Positions 1 to 9,114 of a stretch of DNA of 64,000 nucleotides are shown one piece after another. This stretch comes from Planctomycetaceae bacterium (lineage in GTDB: Bacteria > Planctomycetota > UBA1135 > GCA-002686595): NCBI GenBank assembly GCA_011525785.1, contig WYBT01000063.1:79052-143051 (forward strand), written 5' to 3'. Below the pieces are notes generated by a model, which was not told where the DNA came from, did not search any database, and saw nothing but the letters and a program-made list of their open reading frames with translations. The number at the start of each line of letters is the position of its first letter. Positions within the stretch are counted from its first letter, which is position 1. The position numbers and the translations under genes were made by a program.

Positions 1-1581
1 GGCGCTCAACTCGACGACCCGCTCGGCGTGCGGGCGCGCCCGCTCCGGCCAGCTCAGGCCACGATGGGAGTTGGCCAGAACTTGGCGCAGCGCCAGTTCG
101 ACGCGCGGCTGGCCGTCGAAGCGACCCTCGATGCGCTGCGTCGCCCGCTCGAGCGCGTCGGCGACGGTCAGCCCGCGCTGCAGCTCGAGAGTCGGATTCG
201 CACGGCCGAGCACGTCCTCGGCGAGGAAGTCGCGCACCGCCTGAGCCACGGCGCGCTCGCGATCGGCCTCGTCGCGCGCTTGCGTGGCCTGCGCCAAGGC
301 CGCCTCGAGCTCGCGACTGGCGCGCTCGAGTTCCGCGCGGCGCCCCTCCGCGAGTTCGAGCGCCCGCTGCGAATCGTCGAGCGCGCGCTGGCGAGACAAC
401 GCCAGTCGCATGGAGACGATCGCCGCCACCGTGAGCACGCTGAACAGCGCCGCGATCGCCGCCGTGAGCGCCTTGTTGCGCCGCGCGAACTTGCGGAGCT
501 GATAGCCGCGGCTCGCGGGCCGCGCCTGGATCGGCTCGTCGCGCAGGAAGCGTCGCAGGTCTTCGGCGAACTCGTGCGCGGTCGCGTAGCGCCGCTCGCG
601 GTCCTTCTCGAGCGCCTTGGCGACGATCGTGTCGACATCGCCGCGCAGGCGCGCATCGAAGCTCGAAACGCGCGTCGCGTCCTCTTCCTGGATGCGGCGC
701 AGCGCCTCGAGCGGCGCGGAACGAGTCACATCGTGCGGCAAGCGGCCGGTGAGCACTTCGAACGCCACGACTCCGAGCGAATACACGTCGCTGCGCGTGT
801 CGAGCTCCTCCGGCGCGCCGCGCGTCTGCTCGGGCGACATGTAGGCGAGCGTTCCGACGAGTTGGCCCAGCGCCGTGTGCTGCGTCGAGAGCAGCGTGTC
901 GCTCTCGGTCACGCGCGCCACGCCGAAGTCGAGCACCTTGGGCGCGCCGTCGGCCGCCACGAGGATGTTCGAGGGCTTGAGATCGCGATGGATCACGCCG
1001 GAGAGGTGCGCGTGCCGCACCGCATCGGCGACGCGCGCGAGCAACTCGACTCGCGCCCGCAGACTGGACCCGCGGCGCTGGACGAAGTGCGTCAGCGGCT
1101 CGCCGCGCACGAGCTCCATGGCGAAGTACGGCAACAACCTCTCGCCGACGCGCTGCGAGCCGGCTTCGTACACCTGCGCGATGCCCGGGTGCTGAAGTCG
1201 CGCGAGCACCTGCGCCTCGCGCTCGAAACGGCGCAGCACCGAGGGCGTCGCTGCTTCGGCGCGAAGCATTTTGAGCGCCACCGTGCGCCGCGGCTGCGCT
1301 TGCTCGGCTTCGTAGACGATGCCCATCCCGCCGCGGCCCAGCTCGCGCACGATGCGGAAGGGTCCGATCGACTCCGGCAAGGGCAGCGGCGCCGGCTCGA
1401 GCGGCTCGACGGGCTCGAGCAGCCGCTCGCCGGCCTCGTGAGCGCCCAGCAGTTCATCCAACTGCGCGCGGAGCGCCGCTGCGAGTCCGAGCGACTCGAC
1501 GAAGGCCGCGCGCTCACTCTCCTTCAGCTTCAGCGCCGCGTTGAAGTGGCGCTGGAGCTCGCTCCACGTCTGCGCGTCCAT
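1..1581 (-). CDS. Serine/threonine protein kinase, C-terminus cut off by window edge
   Basis: Membrane-bound eukaryotic-type Ser/Thr kinase. Read on the minus strand from ATG at 1581, it has a short helical N-terminus, then a kinase domain from about residue 70 with Gly loop GRGGMG, the VALKML lysine, catalytic loop HRDLKPSN and DFG. A hydrophobic segment (about residue 365) follows the kinase domain, then an Ala/Glu/Arg-rich coiled coil that looks like the start of a TPR-type sensor region. The reading frame is still open at base 1, so the C-terminus is missing. The start lies 7 nt after the stop of the sigma-factor gene, so the two are very probably co-transcribed. This sigma/kinase pairing is common in planctomycetes and acidobacteria; what it senses cannot be told from the sequence. 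Confidence 0.9.
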   Translation of the reverse strand, partial: MDAQTWSELQRHFNAALKLKESERAAFVESLGLAAALRAQLDELLGAHEAGERLLEPVEPLEPAPLPLPESIGPFRIVRELGRGGMGIVYEAEQAQPRRTVALKMLRAEAATPSVLRRFEREAQVLARLQHPGIAQVYEAGSQRVGERLLPYFAMELVRGEPLTHFVQRRGSSLRARVELLARVADAVRHAHLSGVIHRDLKPSNILVAADGAPKVLDFGVARVTESDTLLSTQHTALGQLVGTLAYMSPEQTRGAPEELDTRSDVYSLGVVAFEVLTGRLPHDVTRSAPLEALRRIQEEDATRVSSFDARLRGDVDTIVAKALEKDRERRYATAHEFAEDLRRFLRDEPIQARPASRGYQLRKFARRNKALTAAIAALFSVLTVAAIVSMRLALSRQRALDDSQRALELAEGRRAELERASRELEAALAQATQARDEADRERAVAQAVRDFLAEDVLGRANPTLELQRGLTVADALERATQRIEGRFDGQPRVELALRQVLANSHRGLSWPERARPHAERVVELSA

Positions 1582-1588
1582 GGCGCGC

Positions 1589-2146
1589 TCAGCGCTCGCC
1601 CGACTCGCGCGCGCGGATCTCGCGGAACAGCCAGGCGCGCGCGAAGCTCCACTCGTCCTTGACGGTCGTGGGGGACAGCCCGAGCACCTCCGCCGCTTCG
1701 GCGATCGACAGTCCCGCGAAGAAGCGCAGCATCACGACGCGCGATTTGCGCTCGTCGACGCGCTCGAGCAGCGTGAGGGCCTCTTCGAGCGCCAGGAATC
1801 GCTCGGGATCGTCTTCGAGGTCGGCGAACTCGAGCTGTTCGAGCGGAACGCGCTCTGCATCGCCGCCGCGCTTGAGCGCCGAGCGTGCGCGCGCCCGCTC
1901 GACCAGGATCTGGCGCATGGCGCGCGCGGCGGCCCCGAAGAAGTGCGCGCGGTCGCGCCAACTGTGCGCGTCGACGCCGACGAGCTTGAGGTAGGCCTCG
2001 TGAACCAGCGCCGTGGTCTGCAGCGTCTGCGGCTCGAGCTCGCGGCGGATCTCGCGCCGCGCGAGCCGGCGCAGCTCGTCGTACACGAGCGGCAACCACT
2101 CGTCGGAGGAGCGCTCCGGCGGAGGCGTGGAGAGGGGCTGGGCCAT
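1589..2146 (-). CDS. ECF-type RNA polymerase sigma factor (TIGR02999-like)
   Basis: 185-residue ECF sigma factor. Region 2 contains LVYDELRRLARREI followed by ALVHEAYLKLV and the AHFFGAAARAMRQIL segment typical of the TIGR02999 group. Region 4 carries MLRFFAGLSIAEAAEVLGLS, a helix-turn-helix for -35 recognition. ATG at 2146 (MAQPLST) was preferred over an upstream in-frame start at 2212, because the extra 22 residues are Arg-rich and unlike the family. The gene precedes the Ser/Thr kinase in the same operon; by analogy with characterised pairs the kinase may control this sigma factor, but that is inference. Confidence 0.9.
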   Translation of the reverse strand: MAQPLSTPPPERSSDEWLPLVYDELRRLARREIRRELEPQTLQTTALVHEAYLKLVGVDAHSWRDRAHFFGAAARAMRQILVERARARSALKRGGDAERVPLEQLEFADLEDDPERFLALEEALTLLERVDERKSRVVMLRFFAGLSIAEAAEVLGLSPTTVKDEWSFARAWLFREIRARESGER

Positions 2147-2300
2147 GCGAGTGCGCGCTGCGTGCTCTTCAAGGCTACGACGGCGCAACGAGCCCGGCGG
2201 GCGTGTGCGCACAGGCCGGGGCTGCTGCGGCGCGCGAGAGGGAAAGTTCTGCGCACCAGCGCGCTTGGTAGGGCTGCGCGAGCGTGCCAGAATCCGCGCG

Positions 2301-3212
2301 ATGGCCCAGCGAACGGTGGTCGTGAAGGTCCCCGCGTCGCGCGGGCGGGAGCTCGAGCGCAGGCTCGTCGAGCGGCGTTTCGAGATGCGTTCGGCGCCCT
2401 ACGCGCTGTACTGGGCGCGCGGCGAGGGCGTCGTGGTGACGCACTACGAGTCGGGCAAGTTCGTGGTCCAGGGCGAGTCGCCCGAGCTGTTCCTCGAGCA
2501 ATTTCTCGGCCTTGTCAGCGAGGGCGCGGCTCCCACGCAGCCGCCAGCACCAACCCGCGGCTCGGCCGCGTCGCCCGCCGGCGCTTTGGTCACGACCATC
2601 GGCGGCGACGAGTCGGGCAAAGGCGACTACTTCGGCCCCCTGGTGGTCGCTGCGGTCAAGCTCACACCCGAGCTGTCGAGCAAGCTCGCCAACGGCGAAG
2701 TGCGCGACTGCAAGTTGATGAACGACGAGAGCGTGCTGCGCGTGGGCGCCGCCTTGCGCGCCAACGTGCCGCACGCGATCGCGCGCCTCGATCCGCCCGA
2801 ATACAACGCCGAGCACGCGCGCGTGAAGAACTTGAACCCGATGCTCGCGGCGCTGCACGCGCGCGCGGTGCGCGAACTGGCCGAGCCCGGCGTGCGCGTG
2901 GTGATCGATCAGTTCGCGAACGAGAGCCTGCTGCGCAAAGCGCTCGCGGGCGTCGACATCCAGCTCGAGCAGCGCCACCGCGCCGAGGAAGAGCTGGCCG
3001 TCGCCGCCGCCAGCGTGATCGCGCGCGAGCAGTTCCTGGCGGCGCTGCACGAGCTGTCCGAGCGCTTCGCGGTCGACCTCGCCAAAGGCGCCGGCCGCCC
3101 GGTCGACGTGGCCGCACGGCGCTTCGTGACGCTGCACGGCGCCGACGCGCTGGGCCAGGTCGCCAAACTGCACTTCAAGAACACGCTCAAGCTCGGATTG
3201 GCGGAGCGATGA
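2301..3212 (+). CDS. rnhC: Ribonuclease HIII
   Basis: Endonuclease that removes RNA from RNA-DNA hybrids. 303 residues: an N-terminal TBP-like substrate-binding domain of about 80 residues ending around YALYWARGEGVV, a Pro/Ala linker, then the RNase H fold. The active-site motif GGDESGKGDYFGP provides the first catalytic Asp/Glu, further acidic residues lie around VVIDQFANE, and AAASVIARE follows. The ATG at 2301 gives normal family length; an upstream in-frame start at 2013 would add an implausible Arg/Ser-rich leader. The stop overlaps the dapF start (ATGA), so the two are translationally coupled. Confidence 0.93.
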   Translation: MAQRTVVVKVPASRGRELERRLVERRFEMRSAPYALYWARGEGVVVTHYESGKFVVQGESPELFLEQFLGLVSEGAAPTQPPAPTRGSAASPAGALVTTIGGDESGKGDYFGPLVVAAVKLTPELSSKLANGEVRDCKLMNDESVLRVGAALRANVPHAIARLDPPEYNAEHARVKNLNPMLAALHARAVRELAEPGVRVVIDQFANESLLRKALAGVDIQLEQRHRAEEELAVAAASVIAREQFLAALHELSERFAVDLAKGAGRPVDVAARRFVTLHGADALGQVAKLHFKNTLKLGLAER

Positions 3213-4045
3213 ATCCGGCGCGCGTCGCAATCATGACCGGCGCCGGCAACGCCTTCGCGGTGCTCGATGCGCGCGAGGCGCCGCCGGTCGAGCACTGGGC
3301 GGAGTTCGCGCGACGCCTGTGCGAGGCGCCGCCCGCCGCGAGCCCGCTGCGCAAGCTCGACGGCGTGCTGTTCGTCGCGCCGTCCGAGGATCGCCGGAGC
3401 TGCTCGATGGTGGTCCACAACGCCGATGGATCGCGTCCGCAGACCTGCGGCAACGGCATTCGCTGCGTGGCGCACTTCGCACGCGAGCGCGGACTGGTCG
3501 ACAGCGACGTGCTGCGCGTTCGCACCGACGCCGGCGCGTGCGCGGTCGAGCTCCTGCGCGAGCGCGGCGGGATCACCGGCGCGCGCGTCGACATGGGCCC
3601 GCCCCGCGCGCTCGAGCGCGACCTCGAGCTGCGCGGCGACTTCGGCCGCGTGCAGGCCACGTGCGTCGACATGGGCAATCCGCACTGCGTGCTGCTGGTC
3701 GACGATGAACGCAGCGCTCCGCTGAACACGCTCGGGCCCGCGCTCGAGCACCACGCGCACTTTCCCGGCCGCACGAACGTCGAGTTCGTCGCACAGCGCG
3801 GCGGGCGCTGGCATCTGCGCGTGTGGGAGCGCGGCGTGGGCGAGACGGCGGCCTGCGGCAGCGGCGCGTGCGCGACGGCGGTGGCCTTGCTCGCCGCGGG
3901 ACGCGCGCGTTCGCCGCTCGAACTCGCGTTGCCGGGCGGCGTGCTGCGCGTGGAGTGGGACGGCGCGGGCGCGGTGTGGCTCACCGGCCCCAGCGAACAG
4001 CTGGCCACGCTGGCGCTCGAACTCGCGGAGGCGACGCAGGCATGA
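3209..4045 (+). CDS. dapF: Diaminopimelate epimerase
   Basis: Converts LL- to meso-diaminopimelate for lysine and peptidoglycan synthesis, without cofactor, using two cysteines. Both are visible: QTCGNGIRC (first active-site Cys) and ETAACGSGAC (second). DMGNPHCV and the GRTNVEFV segment that binds the diaminopimelate end are also present. 278 residues, normal length. ATG at 3209 overlaps the rnhC stop and the next gene starts inside this stop codon, giving a tightly packed run of three genes. Presence of dapF with murJ in the same window argues for a conventional peptidoglycan pathway. Confidence 0.95.
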   Translation: MNPARVAIMTGAGNAFAVLDAREAPPVEHWAEFARRLCEAPPAASPLRKLDGVLFVAPSEDRRSCSMVVHNADGSRPQTCGNGIRCVAHFARERGLVDSDVLRVRTDAGACAVELLRERGGITGARVDMGPPRALERDLELRGDFGRVQATCVDMGNPHCVLLVDDERSAPLNTLGPALEHHAHFPGRTNVEFVAQRGGRWHLRVWERGVGETAACGSGACATAVALLAAGRARSPLELALPGGVLRVEWDGAGAVWLTGPSEQLATLALELAEATQA

Positions 4046-4317
4046 TCACGACGAAGGTGGAGCATCGGCTCGGATTCGAAGGCGCGCGGCAGCGGCTGCT
4101 GGCGTTGTTCGAGCGCAAGCAGATCCAGTGCGCCTGGGAGAGCGACGGGCGCGTGGGCGTGGTCGAGAAGACTCTGCCGCTGGTCGGCGTGGCCCGCGCG
4201 CGCGTGACCGTGCGCGAGGACGCGGTCGAGGTCGAGCTCTTGCAGGCGCCGGCCTTTCCTTCGCCCGCGACGATCCAGCGCACCATCGTCGACGAGCTCT
4301 CCCGCCTGCTGGCCTGA
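4042..4317 (+). CDS. Small conserved protein, resembles PHA-system protein family
   Basis: 91 residues, start codon overlapping the dapF stop (ATGA). The pattern (HRLGFEGARQRL at the N-terminus, a central beta-rich part, then a C-terminal amphipathic helix ending DELSRLLA) is like the putative polyhydroxyalkanoic acid system protein family (PF09650), which are small proteins of unclear biochemical role. The similarity is judged by eye and is only moderate. No signal peptide or membrane segment. Its place between dapF and a membrane metallopeptidase suggests co-expression, not a specific function. Confidence 0.7.
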   Translation: MITTKVEHRLGFEGARQRLLALFERKQIQCAWESDGRVGVVEKTLPLVGVARARVTVREDAVEVELLQAPAFPSPATIQRTIVDELSRLLA

Positions 4318-4336
4318 AGCGGAACGCGCGTTCGCC

Positions 4337-5977
4337 GTGGCCTACCTGGCGCAGATCGTGGCCGCCGCAGCGGTGCTCCTGGTCTACGACCTCGAACTGC
4401 GGCTGTCGGCGAGCTCGCCCACGGGCGTCGTCGCGCTGCTCTTCGTTCCGTACCTCTTGACCGCGATCGCGCGCCGGCTCGTCTTGCGCGGCGCCTTTCG
4501 CGCGGCGGGCGCGCTGCACACGCTGCTGGCGTGGTGGGGGCCGGTCGCGTTCCTGGTCGCGACCTGCGGACTGGGTTGGCCCGCGCTCGTGCAGGACTGG
4601 ACCGGCGTCCGCAACGTGATGAGCGGCTGGCCCGACGGCGCCTTCGCGCTGACGCTCGCGCCTTTCGTGGCCTACGCGTTGGTCGCCATCGACGCCACGG
4701 CGCGCGTCGACGAGGTGCGCGGGGCCGAGATCGCGCGCTCGCGCAGCTTCCAGGTGCGGCTGTTCCTCGCGGCGCTGACGCCGTTCGCGCTGTTCCTCGG
4801 CATCACCTGGCTGGTCGGGTTGAGTGCGCGCGCGCGCGCCAACGTCGAGCACGTCGCGCTGTGGAGCGCGGCTCTCACGCTCTCGCTGGGCGGACTCGCG
4901 GTGCTCACGCTGCCCGCGCTGCTGCGCCGGACGTGGGACACCGTCGCACTGCCGCCGGGCCGCGCGCGCCAGGCGCTCGAGGACTTCGCTCGCCACACCG
5001 GCTTTCGCTTCCGCGAGCTGCTCGTGTGGCGCACCGGACATCAAATGGCCAACGCGGCCGTGGTCGGAGTCGGCGCCGGGCAGCGCGTGGTGGTGTTCTC
5101 CGACTTGCTGCTGGCGCAGTTGCCGCTGCGCGAGCTGGTGGCCGTGATGGCGCACGAGGTCGGCCACGCGGCGCGCCATCACGTGCTCACCTTCATCGCC
5201 TGGTCCGCGGCGCTGTTCCTGGGCCTGGAGCTCGCGCTGCGGCTTTCGCCCGAACCGAGCGAGCTGGTGCTCGCGCTCGCGGCGCTCGGCGCGGTGGCGC
5301 TGTGGTGGCTGGGTTTCGGCTGGCTTTCGCGGCGTTCGGAGCTCGAGGCCGACCTGTACGCGATGGAGACCACCGGCGACGTGCAGGCCATGGTCAGCGC
5401 GCTCGAGATCGTCGGCGGGCCGCACGCGCGCTCGAAGGACTCGTGGCGGCACTTCAGCACCGCGCGCCGGATCGAGTTCCTGCAGCGCGCGGCGCAGGAC
5501 GAGCGCGTGGGGCGGCGCCTGACGCGCCAGATGCGCTGGTGGTCGCGGATCGGGGTCGCAGCGGCGTTGCTGGTCGCGCTCGGCCAGGGCTACACGCTGC
5601 TCGACGGCTTCGCGGACGAGCGCGTGCGTGTCGAACTCGCGCTGGGCGACTACGAGCGCGCGGACGAGCTGGCCACGAGCGACGAACGTGTGCTCGACGG
5701 AACGCGCCGCCTGGCGCAGATCGGCCTGATGCTCGAGCCGCAGCAGCGCGAGCCGGCAGAGCTTGAACGCGCCGCGCGGCTCGCGCTCGAACGCGGCGAC
5801 CCGCGGCGCTGCGCCGAACTGCTCGAGCTGCTGGCGCTGCGCGGTGAGCCACGCGCGGACGAGCTGCTCGCGGCGCTCGAATCGTCGCGCCTGGAAGACG
5901 CGCTCGCGGAGCTGCGCGAAAGCGATCCGCAGTGGGCGAGCGCGCTCGAGTCCGCGCTCAGAACTGGAAGTAGATGA
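4337..5977 (+). CDS. Membrane zinc metallopeptidase, M48-like
   Basis: 546-residue polytopic membrane protein with several hydrophobic segments in the first 200 residues and further ones after the active site. The zinc-binding HExxH motif is seen in VMAHEVGHAARHH. A downstream RSELEADLYAME segment supplies the third zinc ligand (ExxxD), as in the M48 (CAAX protease/HtpX/Ste24) family. The region after residue 420 is Glu/Arg-rich and helical. The start is a GTG at 4337, 19 nt after the previous stop. The 3' end overlaps the convergent MBOAT gene by 20 bp. Likely role: membrane protein quality control; the substrate is unknown. Confidence 0.88.
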   Translation: MAYLAQIVAAAAVLLVYDLELRLSASSPTGVVALLFVPYLLTAIARRLVLRGAFRAAGALHTLLAWWGPVAFLVATCGLGWPALVQDWTGVRNVMSGWPDGAFALTLAPFVAYALVAIDATARVDEVRGAEIARSRSFQVRLFLAALTPFALFLGITWLVGLSARARANVEHVALWSAALTLSLGGLAVLTLPALLRRTWDTVALPPGRARQALEDFARHTGFRFRELLVWRTGHQMANAAVVGVGAGQRVVVFSDLLLAQLPLRELVAVMAHEVGHAARHHVLTFIAWSAALFLGLELALRLSPEPSELVLALAALGAVALWWLGFGWLSRRSELEADLYAMETTGDVQAMVSALEIVGGPHARSKDSWRHFSTARRIEFLQRAAQDERVGRRLTRQMRWWSRIGVAAALLVALGQGYTLLDGFADERVRVELALGDYERADELATSDERVLDGTRRLAQIGLMLEPQQREPAELERAARLALERGDPRRCAELLELLALRGEPRADELLAALESSRLEDALAELRESDPQWASALESALRTGSR

Positions 5978-7337
5978 AGGGCTGAACGGCCCCGTTGGAG
6001 AAGGCGAAGGCCAGCGCGAAGGCCGCGCCGTAGAGGGTTGCGTAGGCGTGGAGCGAGCGCTGTTCGAGCCAGCGCCCGACCGCGCGCGTCGCGCCCAGCG
6101 CGTGGGCGGCGGCCAGTGCGGCGAAGGTCGCGAGCGGTGCGAGCCCCCAGGACTGCTCGCCGGGGCTCTCGAAGGCGACGAACGAGCGCACGCTCGTCCA
6201 CGCGCTCTCGAGGGTCGTCGCGCGGAAGAAGATCCACGCCAGGCACACCCACCAGAACGTGAGCGCCATCCCGAGCGCGGCGGGCAAGCGCTTGCCCGCG
6301 TCTTCCCACAGGCGATGGACCACGAGCGCGAGCCCGTGCAGTCCGCCCCAGATCACGAAGTTCCAGCCCGCGCCGTGCCACAGGCCGCCGAGCAGCATGG
6401 TCAGCATCAAGTTGCGCCGCGCGCGCCATTGCGAGCCGCGGCTGCCGCCCAGCGGGATGTAGAGGTAGTCGCGCAGCCAGCTCGAGAGCGAGATGTGCCA
6501 GCGCCGCCAGAAGTCGCGGATGCTCGCGGCGAAGTAGGGGAAGTCGAAGTTGACGCGCAGCTCGTAGCCGAGCAGGCCCGCGACGGCGATGGCCATGTCG
6601 GAGTAGCCCGAGAAGTCGCAGTAGATCTGCACCGCGTAGAACAGCGTCGCGGTCCACGCGCCCAGCGCGCTGTGCAGCGCGGGATCGGCGAAGTACGGGT
6701 CGACGAGCTGCACGACGTTGTCGCTGACGCAGGCCTTCTTGACGAAGCCCACGAGGAACAGCGTGAGGCACGCGCGCACCTTGACGTTGCGCCACAGGCG
6801 CGCGGAGTCGAGCTGCGGCAGGAAGTCGACCGCGCGCACGATCGGGCCGGCGACGAGCTGCGGGAAGAAGCTCACGAACAGCGCGAAGTCGTCCAGGCGC
6901 TTCACCGGCGCGAGTTCGCGGCGGTAGACGTCGATCGTGTAGCTGAGCGTCTGGAAGGTGTAGAAGCTGATGCCGACGGGCAGGATCAGTCCGAGCGTGC
7001 TGGCGCTGGCTTCGAAACCCAGCCAGCGCGAAAAGGCCACGCCCGACTCGATGAAGAAGTCGAGGTACTTGAACAGCGCCAGCGAGCCCAGGTTGCCCAC
7101 CAGGCTCACCATCAGCCACGCGCGGCGCTGCGGCGAGTGCGGCAGGCGCAGCGCCACGACGTAGTCGAGCAACGTCGAACCGGCGATCAGGCCCAGGAAG
7201 CGCCAGTCCCACGCGCCGTAGAAGAAGTAGCTGCACACGAGCAGCCAGCGCTTGCGGGCGTCGTTCGAACGCAGCGCCCAGTGCACGCCGAAGGCCAGCG
7301 CGAAAAAGGCGAAGAAGCGCAGCTCGCTGAAGATCAC
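5958..7337 (-). CDS. MBOAT-family O-acyltransferase (AlgI-like)
   Basis: 459-residue polytopic membrane protein of the membrane-bound O-acyltransferase family, which passes acetyl groups across the membrane for modification of exported polysaccharides. Visible family signatures are LPVGISFYTFQTLSYTIDVY, YCDFSGYSDMAIA, RRWHISLSSWLRDYLYIPLG, and LLGGLWHGAGWNFVIWGGLH with the conserved catalytic His. The start was taken as GTG at 7337 because it overlaps the upstream stop (GTGA) and begins directly at the first hydrophobic segment; an upstream in-frame ATG would add 67 Arg-rich residues. It forms a unit with the SGNH-like gene upstream, the usual AlgI/AlgX-type pairing. Confidence 0.92.
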   Translation of the reverse strand: MIFSELRFFAFFALAFGVHWALRSNDARKRWLLVCSYFFYGAWDWRFLGLIAGSTLLDYVVALRLPHSPQRRAWLMVSLVGNLGSLALFKYLDFFIESGVAFSRWLGFEASASTLGLILPVGISFYTFQTLSYTIDVYRRELAPVKRLDDFALFVSFFPQLVAGPIVRAVDFLPQLDSARLWRNVKVRACLTLFLVGFVKKACVSDNVVQLVDPYFADPALHSALGAWTATLFYAVQIYCDFSGYSDMAIAVAGLLGYELRVNFDFPYFAASIRDFWRRWHISLSSWLRDYLYIPLGGSRGSQWRARRNLMLTMLLGGLWHGAGWNFVIWGGLHGLALVVHRLWEDAGKRLPAALGMALTFWWVCLAWIFFRATTLESAWTSVRSFVAFESPGEQSWGLAPLATFAALAAAHALGATRAVGRWLEQRSLHAYATLYGAAFALAFAFSNGAVQPFIYFQF

Positions 7338-8398
7338 CGGCGCGCGTCCTCGCCGCTGGCGAGCCAGTCGCCGAAGTCCTTCGCGAGCGCGCGCGTGAAG
7401 TGCTCGGCGCCGGCGTCGTTCAGGTGCAGCGAGTCGAAGCGCTTCTCGTGCGCGAACAACTCGGGGTGGCGCTCGGGCTCGTCGTAGCGCAGCAGTGCGC
7501 CGATGGCGCCGGACTCGGCCGCCTGCACCAGATCCCACTGCCGCGTGAGCGCCGGCTGGATCACGTACAGGGGCGTCGCGCCCAGCTCGCGCACGCGCCG
7601 TTCGAAGCGTTGCAGCAGCTCGACGAACTGCGGCTGCGCGTCGCGCTCAGGACGCGGCTGCGCGCGGTAGTTGGCGACCATGCGCTCGTACTCGTCGCGG
7701 CTGCGCTCGAAGCGGCGTCGGCGGTTGCGCAGCGTCTGCTGATCGTCGTACAGCGCCGTGTGGCCGTCGGCGCGCTCGCCGAGCGTCTCGGCGACCAGTT
7801 GCGCGTCGGCGCGGCGGCCCAGGGCGATGTTCACCCAACGCGCCGTCCGCCCGACGTTCAGCGCGTTCAGCGCGAAGGCCTCAACGTGGTCGAGCAGCAC
7901 CGGGAGCTTGTCCTCGCGCTCGCCCGACAGCAGTGCTCGAACGACTTGCCGGGTCGTGTCGGGGTCATGCCACAGGATGCCCGCTTGCGCGAGGGCGTTG
8001 CGCGTGTCGTGGACGAGCTCGAAGTCCTCCGGGTCGATCAGCACGTACTCCAGCCCCCGCGGCCGGAGTTCGGCGATGCGCTCGAGCACGTAGAGCATCT
8101 CCGGCAGCCGCGCGCCGGCCACGCCGAAGTTGAACGAGCGCACGCTCACACCGCGCTGGGCGAGCTCGCTGTCGAACAGGTGCGGCACGAAACCGCGCAC
8201 GGTGCGGCTCGAGCCCAGGAACACGAGGCTGAACTCGTCCTTGCGCTGCTCGAAGGCGTCGAGCTTGACGTCCATGCGCTCGAGCCCCGAACCGTGCGGC
8301 GCGCTCCGGCGCACGAGCAGCGCTACGGCGACGAAAGCGGCGGCGCACGAGAGCCAGGCCGTCGCGACGGCGCCGAGGCGGGCGCGGGGCTCGCTCAT
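7334..8398 (-). CDS. SGNH-hydrolase-like membrane-anchored protein (polysaccharide O-acetylation partner)
   Basis: 354 residues with one N-terminal membrane helix (about residues 14-32) and an extracytoplasmic SGNH-type domain. The nucleophile block is VFLGSSRTVRGF and the Asp/His block is RFDSLHLNDAG. Such proteins accept acyl groups from the neighbouring MBOAT protein and transfer them to a sugar polymer. The ATG at 8398 starts just before the membrane helix. The stop overlaps the MBOAT GTG by 4 nt. The polymer being modified is unknown; no glycosyltransferases lie next to it. Confidence 0.82.
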   Translation of the reverse strand: MSEPRARLGAVATAWLSCAAAFVAVALLVRRSAPHGSGLERMDVKLDAFEQRKDEFSLVFLGSSRTVRGFVPHLFDSELAQRGVSVRSFNFGVAGARLPEMLYVLERIAELRPRGLEYVLIDPEDFELVHDTRNALAQAGILWHDPDTTRQVVRALLSGEREDKLPVLLDHVEAFALNALNVGRTARWVNIALGRRADAQLVAETLGERADGHTALYDDQQTLRNRRRRFERSRDEYERMVANYRAQPRPERDAQPQFVELLQRFERRVRELGATPLYVIQPALTRQWDLVQAAESGAIGALLRYDEPERHPELFAHEKRFDSLHLNDAGAEHFTRALAKDFGDWLASGEDARR

Positions 8399-8412
8399 CG
8401 CTCGCAGCGCGG

Positions 8413-8895
8413 CTAGTAGCCCAGCCCGTTCTTGCGCAGGTGGATCGCCGGCTCGCCCTCGCGCCGCTGCGCGCCGGCGCTGACCTCGCCGAACACGATC
8501 ACGTGGTCGCCGCCTTCGAACTCGCCGCGCAGCTCGCACTCGACCCAGGCCAGGGCTTCGCTGGGCAGCGGCATCCCGCCCGGGCCGTGCTCGAGCGCCA
8601 GGCCGTCGAAGGGGCCGGCGCCGGGCTCGTACTTGCGGAAAAAGCGGCCCATCACGCTCTCGCTCGACTTGTCCAGGATCGAAACCGCGAAGCGCCGGCT
8701 GGCGCGCAGCGCGGCCAGCGGACCGCGCGACTTGCCGACCGCGACCGACACCAGCGGCGGCTCGATCCCCACCTGCATCACGAACGAACCGACGAAGCCC
8801 ACCGGGCGGCCGCCGTCGAGCGTGGTGACGATGTACAGGCCGGTGGGCAGGCGTCCGAGGGCTTGTCCGATGGGTGTGGCAGGTGCGGCGGGCAT
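8413..8895 (-). CDS. Flavin reductase-like FMN-binding protein
   Basis: 160 residues with the FMN-binding split-barrel of the flavin reductase-like family: LPTGLYIVTTLDGGRPVGF, then SFVMQVGIEPPLVSVAV, CELRGEFEGGDHVIVFGEV and a C-terminal basic tail. Family members reduce or bind FMN and often feed reduced flavin to monooxygenases. It ends 14 nt before the SGNH gene on the same strand and may be co-transcribed, though the functions do not obviously match. Upstream is a 219-bp divergent spacer shared with gyrA. Confidence 0.88.
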   Translation of the reverse strand: MPAAPATPIGQALGRLPTGLYIVTTLDGGRPVGFVGSFVMQVGIEPPLVSVAVGKSRGPLAALRASRRFAVSILDKSSESVMGRFFRKYEPGAGPFDGLALEHGPGGMPLPSEALAWVECELRGEFEGGDHVIVFGEVSAGAQRREGEPAIHLRKNGLGY

Positions 8896-8952
8896 GGTGG
8901 TGGGGTTGAGGCGTTGCCCGTCAGCATAGAGCGAACACGCGGGCGGGGTCGC

Positions 8953-8990
8953 CGGAGGCGCTGTTCCACACCTCGTCCGGGGCGCCTCCG
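8953..8990. repeat. Inverted repeat in the flavin reductase/gyrA divergent spacer
   Basis: Perfect 9-bp arms (CGGAGGCGC at 8953-8961, GCGCCTCCG at 8982-8990) around a 20-nt loop, within the spacer between two divergently transcribed genes. It has no T-tract, so it could be an operator or an RNA hairpin in either leader. No clear promoter hexamers could be assigned to gyrA. Confidence 0.35.
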
Positions 8991-9114
8991 AGCGCGGCGC
9001 GCGTTCGCTTCCGCGGACACCACGCCGCGGTGGATCGAAGGCGCGGAAAACGCGACAATCTCAAGGCTGTGAAAACCCCGGGAAGTCCGGGATTTCGCGC
9101 TGACTCAAGCCTCG

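Noticed and set aside
28..1662. 544-codon open frame on the plus strand at the window start
   Set aside because: Antisense to the Ser/Thr kinase, whose glycine loop, HRDLKPSN and DFG motifs are clear on the minus strand.
5763..7487. 574-codon open frame on the plus strand
   Set aside because: Antisense to the MBOAT gene; the product is Gln/Glu/Arg-rich and lacks motifs.
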